Position numbers and translations under genes: made by a program
In this document: positions 1 through 11,940 of the stretch, piece by piece
How positions within the stretch are numbered: the first letter of the stretch is position 1
Layout of the letters: every line of letters starts with the position of its first letter
The notes under the pieces: generated by a model
What the model saw: the letters and a program-made list of their open reading frames with translations, nothing else
Told to the model about the DNA's origin: nothing
Database searches by the model: none
Assembly (NCBI GenBank): GCA_020226215.1
Contig: CM035234.1
Location: 10,320,713-10,384,712 of the forward strand
Direction of reading: 5' to 3'
Source of the DNA: Sindora glabra
Taxonomy: Eukaryota > Streptophyta > Magnoliopsida > Fabales > Fabaceae
Length of the DNA: 64,000 nt

Positions 1-1292
1 ATATTATAGCATTTTATGATTTTAAAAGCTAATATTAGAAAATATAAGAAGATGACAATCTAGAATATTATTATATTATGATATGAATTTAGAATTGAGA
101 TAGTTAAGAAGAAAATAAAGAACACTCATATATTTATAATTAATCCTTATAAATCATGAGTAGGAAAATGAAGGAAAGATGAACTTGGATATTCTAAAAT
201 TTACAAAGTAGATAGGTGCTATTAGGTGGGTGTATATCTTACCTTTAAAATTAATGTTTTACTGGTACTTATTTGAATATTATATTCCATAGATCTTTTA
301 TTAATTATACTAATCACATATACATATTTATATATGCATCCCTAGAATGTAACTATATGACTAAAGGATGTTTATGAGTAAAGAGACTTTAATTTCAATA
401 GCTAAAATTTTCTACCTTACTAAAGCATCAATGAGAAATTTGGTATAATGAAGTATGCATACACTTATATGTTTGCCATGTGAGGCTATTATTTGTATTT
501 ATGAGGTTTTGAAGTGAAGGTAAGGTATTGCTAATACCAAGTGATGTTTTGTCACAAGTATGTCTAACATGTGTTAGAATATGTTTTATGAACCATATTA
601 TGATATGAATGAATGTTTGTCATCATGTAAAGAAGGCATGGTAGTGTTGTTATGTGCATTGCCATGTATTGCGATATTGCTTATGATGATGAATTAACTA
701 TGTCATGCTGAAATTAAATTATGATTGTGCTAAATAAAGCTTGCTCCCTAGTGTATGAGATTGTATTGAGAATTATGTCATGAGTGATATTTAAGATGAG
801 AAATGTGATAAGAATGATGTGGTGAACACTGAATGGATAATTCTTGATAACAAGTTTGTGAAAGGTATAAGGTAAACCTTGAAAGGATAAGGATGGATAA
901 TTTGTGAAAGGTATAAAATTCACCTAAGAGTTAAAAGGTTAGTGTATGTATTTTATTATAAGTTATGTATAGTGATGTGAAATTAATATTGAATTATCCT
1001 TGATTTTTTTATTTAATGCAATTGTGATGATTTGGTTGTAGTTGAATTCCCAATGGCCATTTTGAAATTAATTATTACCAAGAATAGGTTGTGTGTGTGA
1101 AATGGTAATTATATGATGTAAATTAAGTTAATGAGACTATTATGAATTATGATATGAAAAAAGTGAATACATCAATCAAAATTGATATTGCATGCTACAA
1201 AGTCTAACAATTAAGTTTGCAGTTATCTCTTATTTTAGTGCTTAACTAGCATTTAATTACTTTATTTAATTGATTCTAAGTTTGGTTATGAT

Positions 1293-1358
<66 letters not shown>

Positions 1359-1866
1359 TTTGAGTTTTTGTGGCTTATTCCTCCTATTTTCAATGTTTAT
1401 AAGTTGATTCAATTTATTGGAACCTCATTGCTCTTATAGAGATAAAAAATTATCTTGTCAGAAGATTTTGATAATTGGATTAGGAATTAGGAGTTAGGAG
1501 ATTAGTTTTACCTATATAATTAATATAATGAGGTTATGTATTATTATGAGTATTCTGTATTACTATCAAATTTACAAGATTTATAATTTAGAATAGAAAG
1601 CCTTTAGGAAATACCTTAAAACGAGGGAAATTCTGTTCATTTGTTATAAAATTTTGAAGTAAATTTGAGTTACCACGAAGATAAAAAAAATTTCATTAAT
1701 TGTATTTAGTATAGTTAAAGTTCAGGCTGATGGAAATTAAGTAATGGGATCTATGTTGGTTGTAATCAAATGCGGATTATGATTAGACGACAACCTAGGA
1801 TTAGTAGCTTATTTTGTAACAACAGATGATTGAGAATGATAAGCACAAATTTAAAACTCTATTTGA
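1..1866. other. AT-rich non-genic stretch
   Basis: No open reading frame with recognisable protein content is visible on either strand. The sequence is AT-rich and low in complexity, with one long (AT)n tract (listed separately). I see no repeat ends or splice-consistent exons here. Confidence 0.6.
1295..1356. repeat. (AT)31 microsatellite
   Basis: An uninterrupted AT dinucleotide run of about 62 bp. Runs of this type recur through the window (11899, 17969, 45871, 54780) and are typical of AT-rich plant intergenic DNA. Confidence 0.97.
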
Positions 1867-2413
1867 CAGAGGTGCTCAATGGACAAGTTAGGATAGACTG
1901 GGTTGAAATCCGTTTAAGCCTAGTTCATTTAAGCTTGATCCATTAAAGCCTATTTTTTAACAAGCTCATTTTAGCCAGCTCGGTCTGATTTGCAACCTGT
2001 CAAATTGGTTCACAAGCTAACCATTTTTTTTTAATTTTAACTTACATTTTATTCTTTATTATTTGTTATATTTTTATATTTGTTTTTATATGCATTAATT
2101 TCATTATTTATTTTTATTTTTGTTATGTTTAATTATTTTAGATATTTATTTTTAATTTTTTAACAATTAAATTATGTTTTATGTTATATTATAATATGTA
2201 TAATTAAAAAGTTATTTTCTTTTTTAAATGTAAATTTTATTTAAATTATTAAATATAATTTTTTAATAAGGTTGGCCCATTTAAACCGATGAATCGGCCT
2301 ACTTTTGTCTATAATCCATATGGGTCAACCCATTTAAACTTATTTTTTAATAGGCTTAATTTTTTGGATTGATTTATTTAGTCCACAAGTTTCCAACCCG
2401 TTAAGTACCCTTA
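1867..2413. mobile_element. Degenerate hAT-type MITE
   Basis: A 547-bp non-coding block with imperfect terminal inverted repeats. The left end begins CAGAGGTGCTCAATGG; the reverse complement of the right end begins TAAGGGTACTTAACGG. It is flanked by a near-perfect 8-bp duplication, CTATTTGA (1859-1866) and CTATTTAA (2414-2421), the length expected for hAT transposition. The inside ends are rich in GGGCC/GGTT-like words and the core is extremely AT-rich, as in many plant hAT-derived MITEs. It has no coding capacity. Family assignment is inferred from target-site length and end structure. Confidence 0.6.
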
Positions 2414-2679
2414 CTATTTAAAACGTTGCAAATGACTAGTTTAACTCTTCCAATGCTAATTAATCAAGAATGCAAGTACTATAAAGATAATTAGTAGCGA
2501 GATACTAAGAACTAGCCTCATAATGTCTAAGGTTCTGTATTTGATTATTTTTGTACTTATATTAAATTTCACTTATTTTTATTTAGTTTTGTTTTATATA
2601 ATTCTATTCTAAAATTTGATTGTCGAATGCATGTTTGCTTTAAAAATTTTGATTAACATAATGTGTTTGCTGTTTAACT

Positions 2680-3100
2680 TACTACAATAATAGACAGTAT
2701 ATTAGAATATATTTCATAAATTAGCAATGAATTTTTGGATAACAATGCTGCTAATTTTATAGAAATTTCTTAGTTTAATAACAAATTTTGCAATAAATTA
2801 ATTTGTCGTTAAATTCAATTTAGGTGATGAAAATTTTGTTAATAAATAAAAGATTAGCAATGAACAAAGGCATTATTAATTTCATTTATCATTTATTTTT
2901 ATTCGTCGTAGGCTTGTAAAATTAATGATAAGAATTGTCATGGATTTTATTAGCAAATACAAAAATTCGATCATTATTTGAAATATCGATCCACTGTTTA
3001 CCTATGCTTTACGATCTAGTCACTAAATATTTTGGTAATGAATTTTAAAAAAATTAATAATAAATTTTTTATCACTAATCAATTTTTTTTTGGTGAATCA
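2680..3100. mobile_element. Possible small CACTA-like non-autonomous relic
   Basis: The left edge reads ACTACAATAATAG, close to a CACTA terminus lacking its first base. The interior has alternating direct and inverted words of the GCAATGAATTTT / GGTGATGAAAATTTT / TTTATCACTAATC type, which resemble CACTA subterminal repeats. The right edge (TTTTTTTTGGTGAA near 3095) is a poor match to a terminal inverted repeat and no target duplication is clear, so both boundaries are uncertain. Confidence 0.28.
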
Positions 3101-3239
3101 TAACTCATCTAAAGTGAGATTAATTTGGACTTTTGTTTGAGATCTATATGCCAGTTGTAATTTTTTTTAATCTATTTTGATTAAAATTATGTAGATTAAA
3201 TATGATTTAATTTATATATTAGAAAAATTTAAAATAAAA

Positions 3240-3610
3240 TATTATGTTCAAAAGGGATTAAATGGATTAACTTCTATATTAAATGAAACAAATTTGAAAT
3301 TGAGCTGTAGGAGGGTTTTGGACTGCCTTTTAAGGGCTTGGTTTGTGGGGCCGAATTGGAAATTCCGAAAACGAAGGAACGCGTGGGCTTTTGTAATAGG
3401 CTTTTTGCATAATAATTTCAGTGCTCGGGCCATGCTTAGAATGTGTTTGAAGGCGTCCCATAAATGTTAGGCCTAGGTAGCCCAATGTAACCAGAGCTTG
3501 GATATCCAGATGGTTGGTCAGCCCAATATTCAGAATGGGCCTTCTATTTACTTTCCTCGGTCCAGGCCTTGTATTCGTCACAACATTAATGTTTTTTTAT
3601 GGAACGGCGA
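3240..3610. other. GC-richer patch, unidentified
   Basis: This roughly 370-bp patch is clearly richer in G and C than its surroundings and has several TGGGC/GCCCA words (near 3384, 3479, 3520 and 3535). Short overlapping open frames exist on the minus strand, but they look unlike any family I know and have no coding signature. It could be a decayed gene end, promoter remnant or transposon piece. Confidence 0.35.
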
Positions 3611-3639
3611 TTCTTTCCAAATTTTAGGGGGGCCCTTTC

Positions 3640-4240
3640 ACCGGCAATGAGTAAGGTGAGAAATGAATCAAGCCGATTTATAAACAATTTCAATTCGGAA
3701 ATTGGCTCGATGGGTTGATCTCATAAACCAAAGAAGTTTGAACCTGAATATAAAAGATTAGTTTAATTTCTAAATAAATCAAACTTGATTTATGATTCCT
3801 TTTATTTATAAATTAATTTAATAAATTAATTGCATATAAATATATTTTAATAATATTTATAAAATAAATTATATTTTTAAATATAATATTATATTATGCA
3901 ATATATTTAGATAAATTTAAATATTAATTTTTTAAATAATTTTAGATTAAATAAATCAAATGAGTTAAGCTAATGACCCACTAATACAAGTTCCTTTAAT
4001 TCATTTTTATTCAAATTTACTTACTTGAAATTTTGGTTCATTCGATTAAATCAAACAAACAAACAATCAAATAAAGTTGAATGATTTATGAGCTTAATTC
4101 AAGTTAAATTTGAGCTAAAAATTTTAGTTTTTTTGAACACAAGTCAAGTTTAAATTATGCTAAATTTACTTGAGTCAAACCATGCAAGTTAACAACTTGA
4201 TTTAGTTTAACTAGTACTCACCCTCTATCAAAAAGTAACA
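3640..4240. mobile_element. Possible degenerate hAT-like MITE
   Basis: The edges carry GGTGAG-type words in opposite orientation: AAGGTGAGAAATGAATCAAG on the left and GTACTCACCCTC on the right. The core is very AT-rich and holds TTCGATTAAAT and CAAGTTAAATTTGAGC words typical of plant non-autonomous hAT elements. I could not find a convincing 8-bp target duplication, so this is tentative. Confidence 0.3.
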
Positions 4241-4639
4241 CGGCGAGTGTAATTTTCTACAAAATTAGAAGATAGATAAATTATTTTGTTGTCTATTAAT
4301 TATTAAAATAGAAAAAATAAAATTTATAAAAAATTCTACTTCTCATAAAATAAAAGAAATTATTTACTTTTCATCTCTTTAAATAAAAAAAAATTCTTGT
4401 AGAAACTTCTAATTTATTGCACAAACAAATTTACTTCTAGAAGAGTTTAACCTCTCCTAAAAGTGAACTTTTGTAAGAAGTTTGACTTCTATTAAAACAC
4501 ATTTTATATTATATGAATTAAATTATTTCTAAAATTAATTTGTATCTAATTTTACACGTAAAAAACGGTTGAATTATCAATAGAGGGTCCAGTCAATTTT
4601 TGAATTAAAAAAATAATAATCCCTTTAGGTTCTAAGATC

Positions 4640-5150
4640 ATTAATGTGCATATAGTTAGGGATGGGAATTCTCAAACTCAAAGTGCTACTTTGTTGCTCG
4701 AGGGTCCATTGCCAAAGCATCAAAATGGGTAGATTGGGCACAACATCACATGACAAGATTAAGCCCCAAACAAGACCCATCCACAATCCCTGGATTGCCC
4801 TCCACATATTCCTTTTCCTATGGCAATGTCTCACGTGCAGATTTTTTTTGTTTTTATTCAGTACCTTTGGTTTATTCTTGTGTGGTGTCAAATAAAGGGA
4901 TAAAAGGGTCAATTGAACGAAACAGAACCATTAAATTACGCCCGTCCACCCCCAACTTGCATCCGCTGTCCTCTTCGTTCTCTTCCAAACCACCCACGCT
5001 GACATAGTTGTAGAACCAGACGACGGGATTTCACCACGTTTGTCTCTGCAAAACTAGCATGTTCTGAAAATTTCTAGCCCTTTTTTTCTTCTTCGGAAAA
5101 TGAAGATTCTGCTTAATTATCCATCTTGGATTTTTTATGAAACGATTAAC
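4640..5150. other. GC-richer patch with G-box, no confirmed gene
   Basis: Base composition becomes balanced here. A CACGTG core lies in CTCACGTGCAG near 4832, followed by a C-rich, CT-rich stretch (4935-5000) that resembles a plant 5' untranslated region. Overlapping short open frames occur on both strands. A frame from an ATG at about 5100 runs only about 54 codons into AT-rich sequence, with no recognisable domain. It may be an orphaned promoter or first-exon remnant, but no gene body follows within the window. Confidence 0.3.
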
Positions 5151-5253
5151 GATGATGATTGGGCAAAACCCCACATTGAACATTTACAAATGTTATATTT
5201 TTATTTTAATAATATTATATACATTAAAAATAAGATTCAAAATCAAATATTAA

Positions 5254-5345
5254 ACTTGTGAATCCTAATGTGAATCCTTGTGAATCCTAATGTGGCAAAA
5301 CAATAACAAAAATACTTGTGAATCCTAATGTGGCAAAACAATGGC
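5254..5345. repeat. Short tandem repeat, 37-bp period
   Basis: The segment beginning CTTGTGAATCCTAATGTGGC at 5278 is repeated at 5315, with a partial copy at 5254. It is non-coding and looks like a local slippage product. Confidence 0.75.
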
Positions 5346-5349
5346 ACAA

Positions 5350-7408
5350 AGATGTCAAAATTGATATTATAGGTAAGATATTAATACAATACACTTCTAT
5401 TAAAAAGAAATTTATTATCTAGCTTTAGTGGTATCGTGTATTGTTTAAATTACTCATATTATCATAACCTTTTGCATAAAAATAGCCATTAATTTATTTT
5501 TGTAAATAAGAAATCTACAATCTTTTCTTCAAAAAATCTACATTATCCAAAATCCTAAATAATAAAATTAGAAACAAAAAATACAAATAAATTAACATAA
5601 TACACAATAAATAAACATTCTTAATTTGATTTAGAGAAGAATTAAGGCATTTGAACAAATCTTAACATTGAGGAAGAAGATGCCAACAAAGACAAACAAT
5701 GGATAAATTGAAATTGAGATAAAGTGATATTTTGTGTGAAGGAATTATAGCAGGGTTTCTACTTGTAAAAGAAGTTTAAAGATGTTGAAGAAAGTAATGC
5801 TAGTAAGAGTGAACCAATGGATGAATTGAAATTAAGATAAAGTGATTTTTTGTATGAAGAAATTGCAACACACCTCCTACTTATAAAAGAAGTTCAATTG
5901 GTTAATCACTCCGTGGGGTATTCTTTCTTTTGCAAGGAAGATGCTCTCATTCTAGAATTTATATACAATTTGGCATTAGGACAAGCTTTCAATTTCAACT
6001 GCTACTTTTGTTTTCACAAGTTTGGAAAAGAGCAAAGTGACACCATTTAAATATTTCATATTGATTATAAATTACAACTAACATTATAAGCTTAATGATA
6101 GGTGTATTTTTCCACATTGATTGTATAAAATCAATATAAAATTTTAATTTATCAATCTATTGTTTTAATTGTTTAGACATAATTTTACACTTTTATGTCA
6201 GTTATTATTATAAAACCCACGTTGTATATTATCCATATTGATTATTGATAAACAACTAATTTAGTTTTTTTCTATTTTTTTTAAAAAGTGTATCACTAGT
6301 ATTGTCCCAAAGACATAACCAAACCTATTACATAAACAATATGATAGACTTACTTGCTAATACAAAATAGTATCACCTTTTAGATAATATTAAATCATAC
6401 AACAGTACATATAAATAACTTTCATAATACATAAAAAAATATATATATTTACAAGTAATTGCTTACAAGCGTAATCATATATGTATTTTTATTTATAATT
6501 GAACCTTATAAGTTTATATTTGGTAGTTCCCCTTATACCAATAATTTGTATCTTTTATAATATAAGGTTTTATTATACAACCATATAAAGATATAATCTT
6601 TGTAATCCTAATGAATATCAAATGTAGCCTTACATCATTGACATACTTCTTCTTAATCATATGCTTATGATCCTTCAATCTCATGCCTGTTGATATAAAG
6701 ATATAATCTTCGTAATTCTAATGAATATTAAAAGTAACCTATAAAGCTACCCATAAATGACAAATATGATTAATAATTCATGACTTTTTATTATGCATAT
6801 ATATGTAAAAATTGAAATGAAAATAAGTATTAAGGTTCCTTACTAATATATCATCCTAAATGGTGTCATTGATGTCTTGATCCACTTAATGCTATTCCTT
6901 AACAATAATAGGCACCTTGATGCATATCAAAGAATTAAAGTAGTTGGTGAAATTAATTCCACTAAACCCATACATAAGTTTTTTTTCATTGAGGTCTACT
7001 TTCGGCCTCTTCCCTTTAATGTATTTAAGGATTAGGTCCTTCTTAATCGTAAGCCTCTAATGCCTTTCTTTTTTTTTTAAACTATATTTTCTAAAACCAA
7101 TTGAATCTATGTCATTAGCTTCTATTAAAATAGTTTTAACAAAATTAATATAAACATTTAACTTATGTACTAAGTAACATGTGATAAACAAACTAACATA
7201 TATATGTGATAACTTAAATAATAAGAAATGATTGCATTTCATTTTAGCACATTTGATATGATCATAGAATAAAACTTTAGCCATAATAAATTAATATTTT
7301 TCAAAAATAGTATCTAAGCAATAAAATTACATCAATGTAGAAGTTACTCCAAAAATGTAATATCCAAGGAAAATTGATATTTTCAAAAATATGAGCACAA
7401 AACATGAG
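5350..7408. other. AT-rich non-genic stretch with a degenerate direct repeat
   Basis: No gene was recognised. A roughly 45-bp word beginning AAGATATAATCTT at about 6588 recurs with changes at about 6698. Around 6100-6290 there are words such as CACATTGATTGTATAAAATC that resemble the sequence at 9360-9610, beyond the solo LTR, so the LTR may have landed in an older DNA element. A short frame at 5850-6050 has no recognisable content. Confidence 0.45.
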
Positions 7409-9008
7409 ATATATGTTTGTGTGTGTCCTAGGAGTCAATCATAGAAATGATTACAATATTACACAATATATTACATTTCATTTTGACAATATAATTATTA
7501 TATTTTATTTTATTTTATTTTATGCAAATTATAACTTAAATATAATAATTATCCTTGGAATAACTTTGCTATTCTTAAAATCCCGCTAATCAAGTATTAT
7601 TACGAAAAGGATAGTAATAATACATCGAGACTAGCATATATAGTGATTGATGATTATAAATCATAGATATGTAATATTAAGTCAATACATGAGTACATTG
7701 TTAGTGAACAATGTACTGAACTGACCCATTGTGAGAATACTATAAGGATAAATGTGTCATTATTTATTCTCATATGATTACAAATGTGTATACTCCTTCA
7801 ACCTGAAGTCACTACGGTTCCTTACATGAGAAGTTACTTACTTTGATGTCGTCCTATATCACCTTTAATCGGGATGATGAGTAAGACGTTGATTGAGTGT
7901 GTCACAAATCATGCAAAGGGAAGTAAGTGATGTAGATGAAATTTTGTTACTTTTGTATAAAAGAGAAATATCCTTGGGCCCTTTGATTGAGTAAGACTTA
8001 AAAATGCATGGTCATGCTCAATTGGATCAATATGTAATATTGATTATTTATTTTAAGTCTACTCAGTATCAAGAAATATAAATTGAACATTGATGAGGAT
8101 GATACACTCAATGCCTCTAGTTCGATTTAGATATTGTTACAAAAGGAATTATGATGCAAAATATTGATCATATATTAGGTAGATGTCGAATCATAGACAT
8201 TCTTACTACTTGAGTGGCAGTGATGTATTGTTAGATACCGCTCATTGTTTATAGCCCAAAATGAGTCATTATCAACGTAGTAAGAACCTACAGGGTCACA
8301 TAAAAGGAGTAACAATGAGACAATAATTAATTAGATTTTAGCTAGACTAAAATTCAATTAATTAGACTTATTTTCGTGCATATATATATTATTAAGATAA
8401 TATATATTTATTCACGTAATATATATTATATATTATGTGATATTATTTAATATTAAAGTAATATCAGATAATTACATTATTAGATATTAAATAATTATAT
8501 TATGAGATAATATTATTATTATCTAATATTAGATAATTAAGAGATAAGCCCTATCTCTTCTCACTTTCTCTAGGATAAGGATAAGGTAATAGTTATTTAG
8601 TGTGATTAGGATTTTTGAAGTATTATTCTAGTGGGACTAGGATTATAATATGTCCTAGTTCTATAAAAAGACTTGAAGGCAACACATTATAGAACACAAT
8701 TTGGCTTCAATCAAACTCTAAATCACTCTAGAAAACGTCCAAACCCAATCCTAATAAGATAAATGAATCTTAGCAACTTCGTAGAGGGAAGAAGTCGTTG
8801 TTCACTCTGTGTGGATACCGTAGAGACACTGTACCTTTCAGTCGGCATTTGATTCACTTGGTCTCTCAAGGATTCATTCAGAAAGAATACGAGCACAAAT
8901 AGGTAAAACTCTAATACTGATTTATGACTTTTGCATGGATCCTAGGAAAATTTTAGATTAAAATTTTAAAATTTCACTGCATATGTTGATCCAAATCCTA
9001 ACAATATA
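7409..9008 (+). mobile_element. Solo LTR (copy 1) with ATATA target duplication
   Basis: A single 1590-bp long terminal repeat occupies 7414-9003. It starts TGTTTGTGTGTGTCCTA and ends ATCCTAACA, giving the expected TG...CA termini. The 5 bp on each side (7409-7413 and 9004-9008) are both ATATA, a perfect target-site duplication. It shares most of its length with 61565-63220 in the same orientation. No second LTR or internal domain is present, so this is best read as a solo LTR left by recombination between the two LTRs of a full element. A copia-type origin is inferred from general LTR appearance only. Confidence 0.88.
8661..8670 (+). promoter_or_regulatory. Predicted LTR TATA box (copy 1)
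   Basis: The sequence CTATAAAAAG lies about 340 bp before the LTR end. It is conserved in the other solo LTR at 62875-62885 and is followed in both by a conserved GTGTGGATA...GTAGAGACA segment. This position suits the U3/R boundary of a retrotransposon promoter. Activity is not shown by sequence. Confidence 0.5.
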
Positions 9009-9888
9009 TTCAAGTATATTAACTCTCCATGTTAAATAAAGCTTTTAAAACATGTAACTAATAATTCAATAATAACGTCAAAATATAAAAATGAAAGCTT
9101 TCTAATAAGAAATGACAATACTTTATATCTAACACTAAAGATCGCAATCAAAATATAAAATGCTTACAAAGTATAAGAGAATTGAGGAAAATATGTTAGA
9201 TAGATAGGAGTAAGCAGTTAAAAATTATTGAAGGTTGATGTCATGCAATCACTAAAAAATTACTAAAGAAAATCAAGTGGAAAGCATAAAAAATGAAGAG
9301 CAAATTGCTATACAATATAAGTCTGTCTATAGATCTAAGAAACAAAGATGTTGTATGCTGTGTAAGTAACACTTTAGACATCAGTTGTTAATAAAAAACT
9401 AACCTCTATACATTTCCAAGTCGGTTGTCATTAAAATTGATGTCTACTATTTTATACAAAATAATAAAAAAGCCTCTTTAGGCAAACTTTCAGCATTAAC
9501 TATATATAGGAACTGACATCTAATGTGTAGCTAATCTTCAAATATAATAGTTCGCCTTCATTTTTCATGTCAATTATTTAAAAAATTGTTAAAACAAGTT
9601 TTTTTCTCAACCCATTTACAATTATTCACCCAATAGTAGATAATTCCTATTTATAATGTCAATCTTTAATTTGAACCAAAGTTATAAGTTATACTTATTT
9701 TTAAAAATATTATTGTGTCATTATATACATCAATTTTTATGTTAACAAACATAAATGTAATAACATTAAAGGATAATTCTATAGTAATGTAATGCAATAT
9801 TAAAAAAGGAAAAAAGAAAATCTCAACACCAAATCATTATTAGTTTTTCCCAAAAATAAAGTAAATGTTAGCACCTTAATCTTATGCA
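9009..9888. other. Non-genic stretch, possible decayed DNA element
   Basis: No gene was recognised. The segment at 9360-9610 has repeated inverted words (CGGTTGTCATTAAAATTGATGTC and relatives) that look like transposon subterminal repeats and have partial counterparts at 6040-6290 on the far side of the solo LTR. Terminal repeats could not be located. Confidence 0.35.
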
Positions 9889-11034
9889 CACTACAAGAAA
9901 TATACATTAAAGCAATGATACTTGTGTCATTGCTTTATTAGCTTAAAATAAATAATGGGAAGAATAACGTATGTTTTTCACTAGCAATATGTCATTACTT
10001 TAAAGCTAAAAATAAAAACTCTAAAGTGATAATATTTATTGGCAAAAAACACAAGGCAAAAAGAAGGGTGACTTTTTTATGTGCAATTATATAAAGTTAC
10101 AACAAATTTCATCATTTTAGAGCCTAAAAAAATTTAAGCACTAAAGCGATGAAAATTGTCATCCCTTTAACTTAATTAAATGCTTTATAAGAACTCAAGG
10201 TGCCTTTTTTATGCCGTACACACATAATAACAATGTTGTAGTGTTTTTAATTTATGAGGTAAGAATAGTTGAGCAAATCCTTTTAAAACAACAACAATAT
10301 TATCACTTTAAAGTAAAAACATCATTGTTTCAAGTTGCGAGAAAATAAGGCATCACAACTAGCATGCTTAAAATATAAAGCAATAATTTTAATAAAGTCT
10401 AAAGTGACGACATTCAAAATGTTATCACTTTAAACTCTTCTTATCTCAATTGATAACATTATTCTCTTACCAATTTTTTTCATAATTTTCTTCTATTTTC
10501 TCTAACTTCCTGCTACTCCTCTAATGATAGTAGGTATTTTCTCTGACTTTGGTCTAAATTTATCAATATTTTCATCTTCCCTTTCTCTTATTCTTATTTA
10601 TAACATTTTTTTTCAATTTTTTTCTTCATATTTTAAAGATTTAGTTGCTTTGGTAGCAGCTTGAGATTACATTTTCACTATTGGAATATGTCATTTTTGT
10701 ATGAATATAATAGCAGTTGTCCTTGTGAGTTTGCTGTTTTCAATTTGTGAGGAATAACTTTAAGCCTAGAATATGTAGTTGATATGATTTAAGATATGAA
10801 AATGAGTTATAATTTTGTACGGTTATTTTACTTTGTCTTGTTGATGTAACATTCTCTCATTTGTACTAATGGAATGATTTTAGGCTCCAAATATGTAGTT
10901 GTTATGATTTAGCATATAACATTCTTTCATTTTTAATGTTATTTTGATTTCCCTTATTGATGTAAATTTATAAAAATAAGTGTTATATTGATGTTGTAAA
11001 TTTTCTTATATATCTTTTTTTATTTAAATATAGT

Positions 11035-11480
11035 GTAGCATTTATAGGATTAATATAGTAAAACTTAGACCTAAGATTAGGACCATTAGGATGAATGTTG
11101 CAGGTTGTTTGATGATGATGATTACAAGGTAAAGACATCTTTATATATTGGTTATAATTTTTTTTAAAATCAATTAATGTAAGTTTTACATTTGTGTGAA
11201 CTTTATTCTCAATTTACAGTGTAGGTTAAGGGCAAATGCAATAAACAAAGTGCAAAAGAAGTATAATGATTGACACAGAGTGAAAAGTATAGCAATGCAC
11301 CATCATAAGAATGTATTTTAACTAATATATTCTTTCAATTGAAATTATGATTGACTTTAATAACATTGTATCTTGCATTTCATAATTAATTCAAAGAAAT
11401 AAGGAAATCAATGTGTTGTAACCTCTAATTAATAATTCCATGAGCGGCATTCCAAATCATCTAAGAAGTTAATGCATCCA
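11035..11480 (+). pseudogene. Decayed CACTA transposase-like gene (element A)
   Basis: The segments at about 11095-11135 and 11215-11290 match the better preserved relic in element B at 30570-30600 and 30692-30775. The second gives a basic peptide like RLRANAINKVQKKYND, similar to the conserved Asn/Arg/Lys stretch of the plant En/Spm-associated Transposase_24 family. Stops and frameshifts are frequent and no intact frame remains. The family match comes from recognising this short motif, so it rests on limited sequence. Confidence 0.45.
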
Positions 11481-11814
11481 CATGTTGAGGCTAATAATGT
11501 AAGTAACTTTACATTTTTCATTTTAATTAATTAATTTTTATCATTTTGTACTAATAATTTCATTTCTTAAACTTAAGAATAAAATGTTAGACATTTGGAT
11601 CACTTAACTGCAATCATAGCTTGCTTTAACATTTAGTTCATTTCGTGCAATTTGGCTATTATTAATAACCTTGCTATTGATGACGAGGTGTTAGGAATTC
11701 ATTGAGGACATAAGAAGGGGTTAATTATCTCTTCAGAGATACTTCCTATGCAAGTGCTAGTAGTAAATTTTTTTACCATAATTTATCCATAGAGCTAAGA
11801 TCATCTTTCTACCA

Positions 11815-11896
11815 TGTTACATCCCTAGGGAATTAAGGTATATTATATTTACTTTTAATAATATTTTTCTATATATAGTAATTAACTATTTGTTCT

Positions 11897-11940
<44 letters not shown>

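Noticed and set aside
4625..5007. Overlapping open frames on both strands
   Set aside because: They overlap in several frames, lack recognisable domains and have no linked exons; kept only as a compositional patch.
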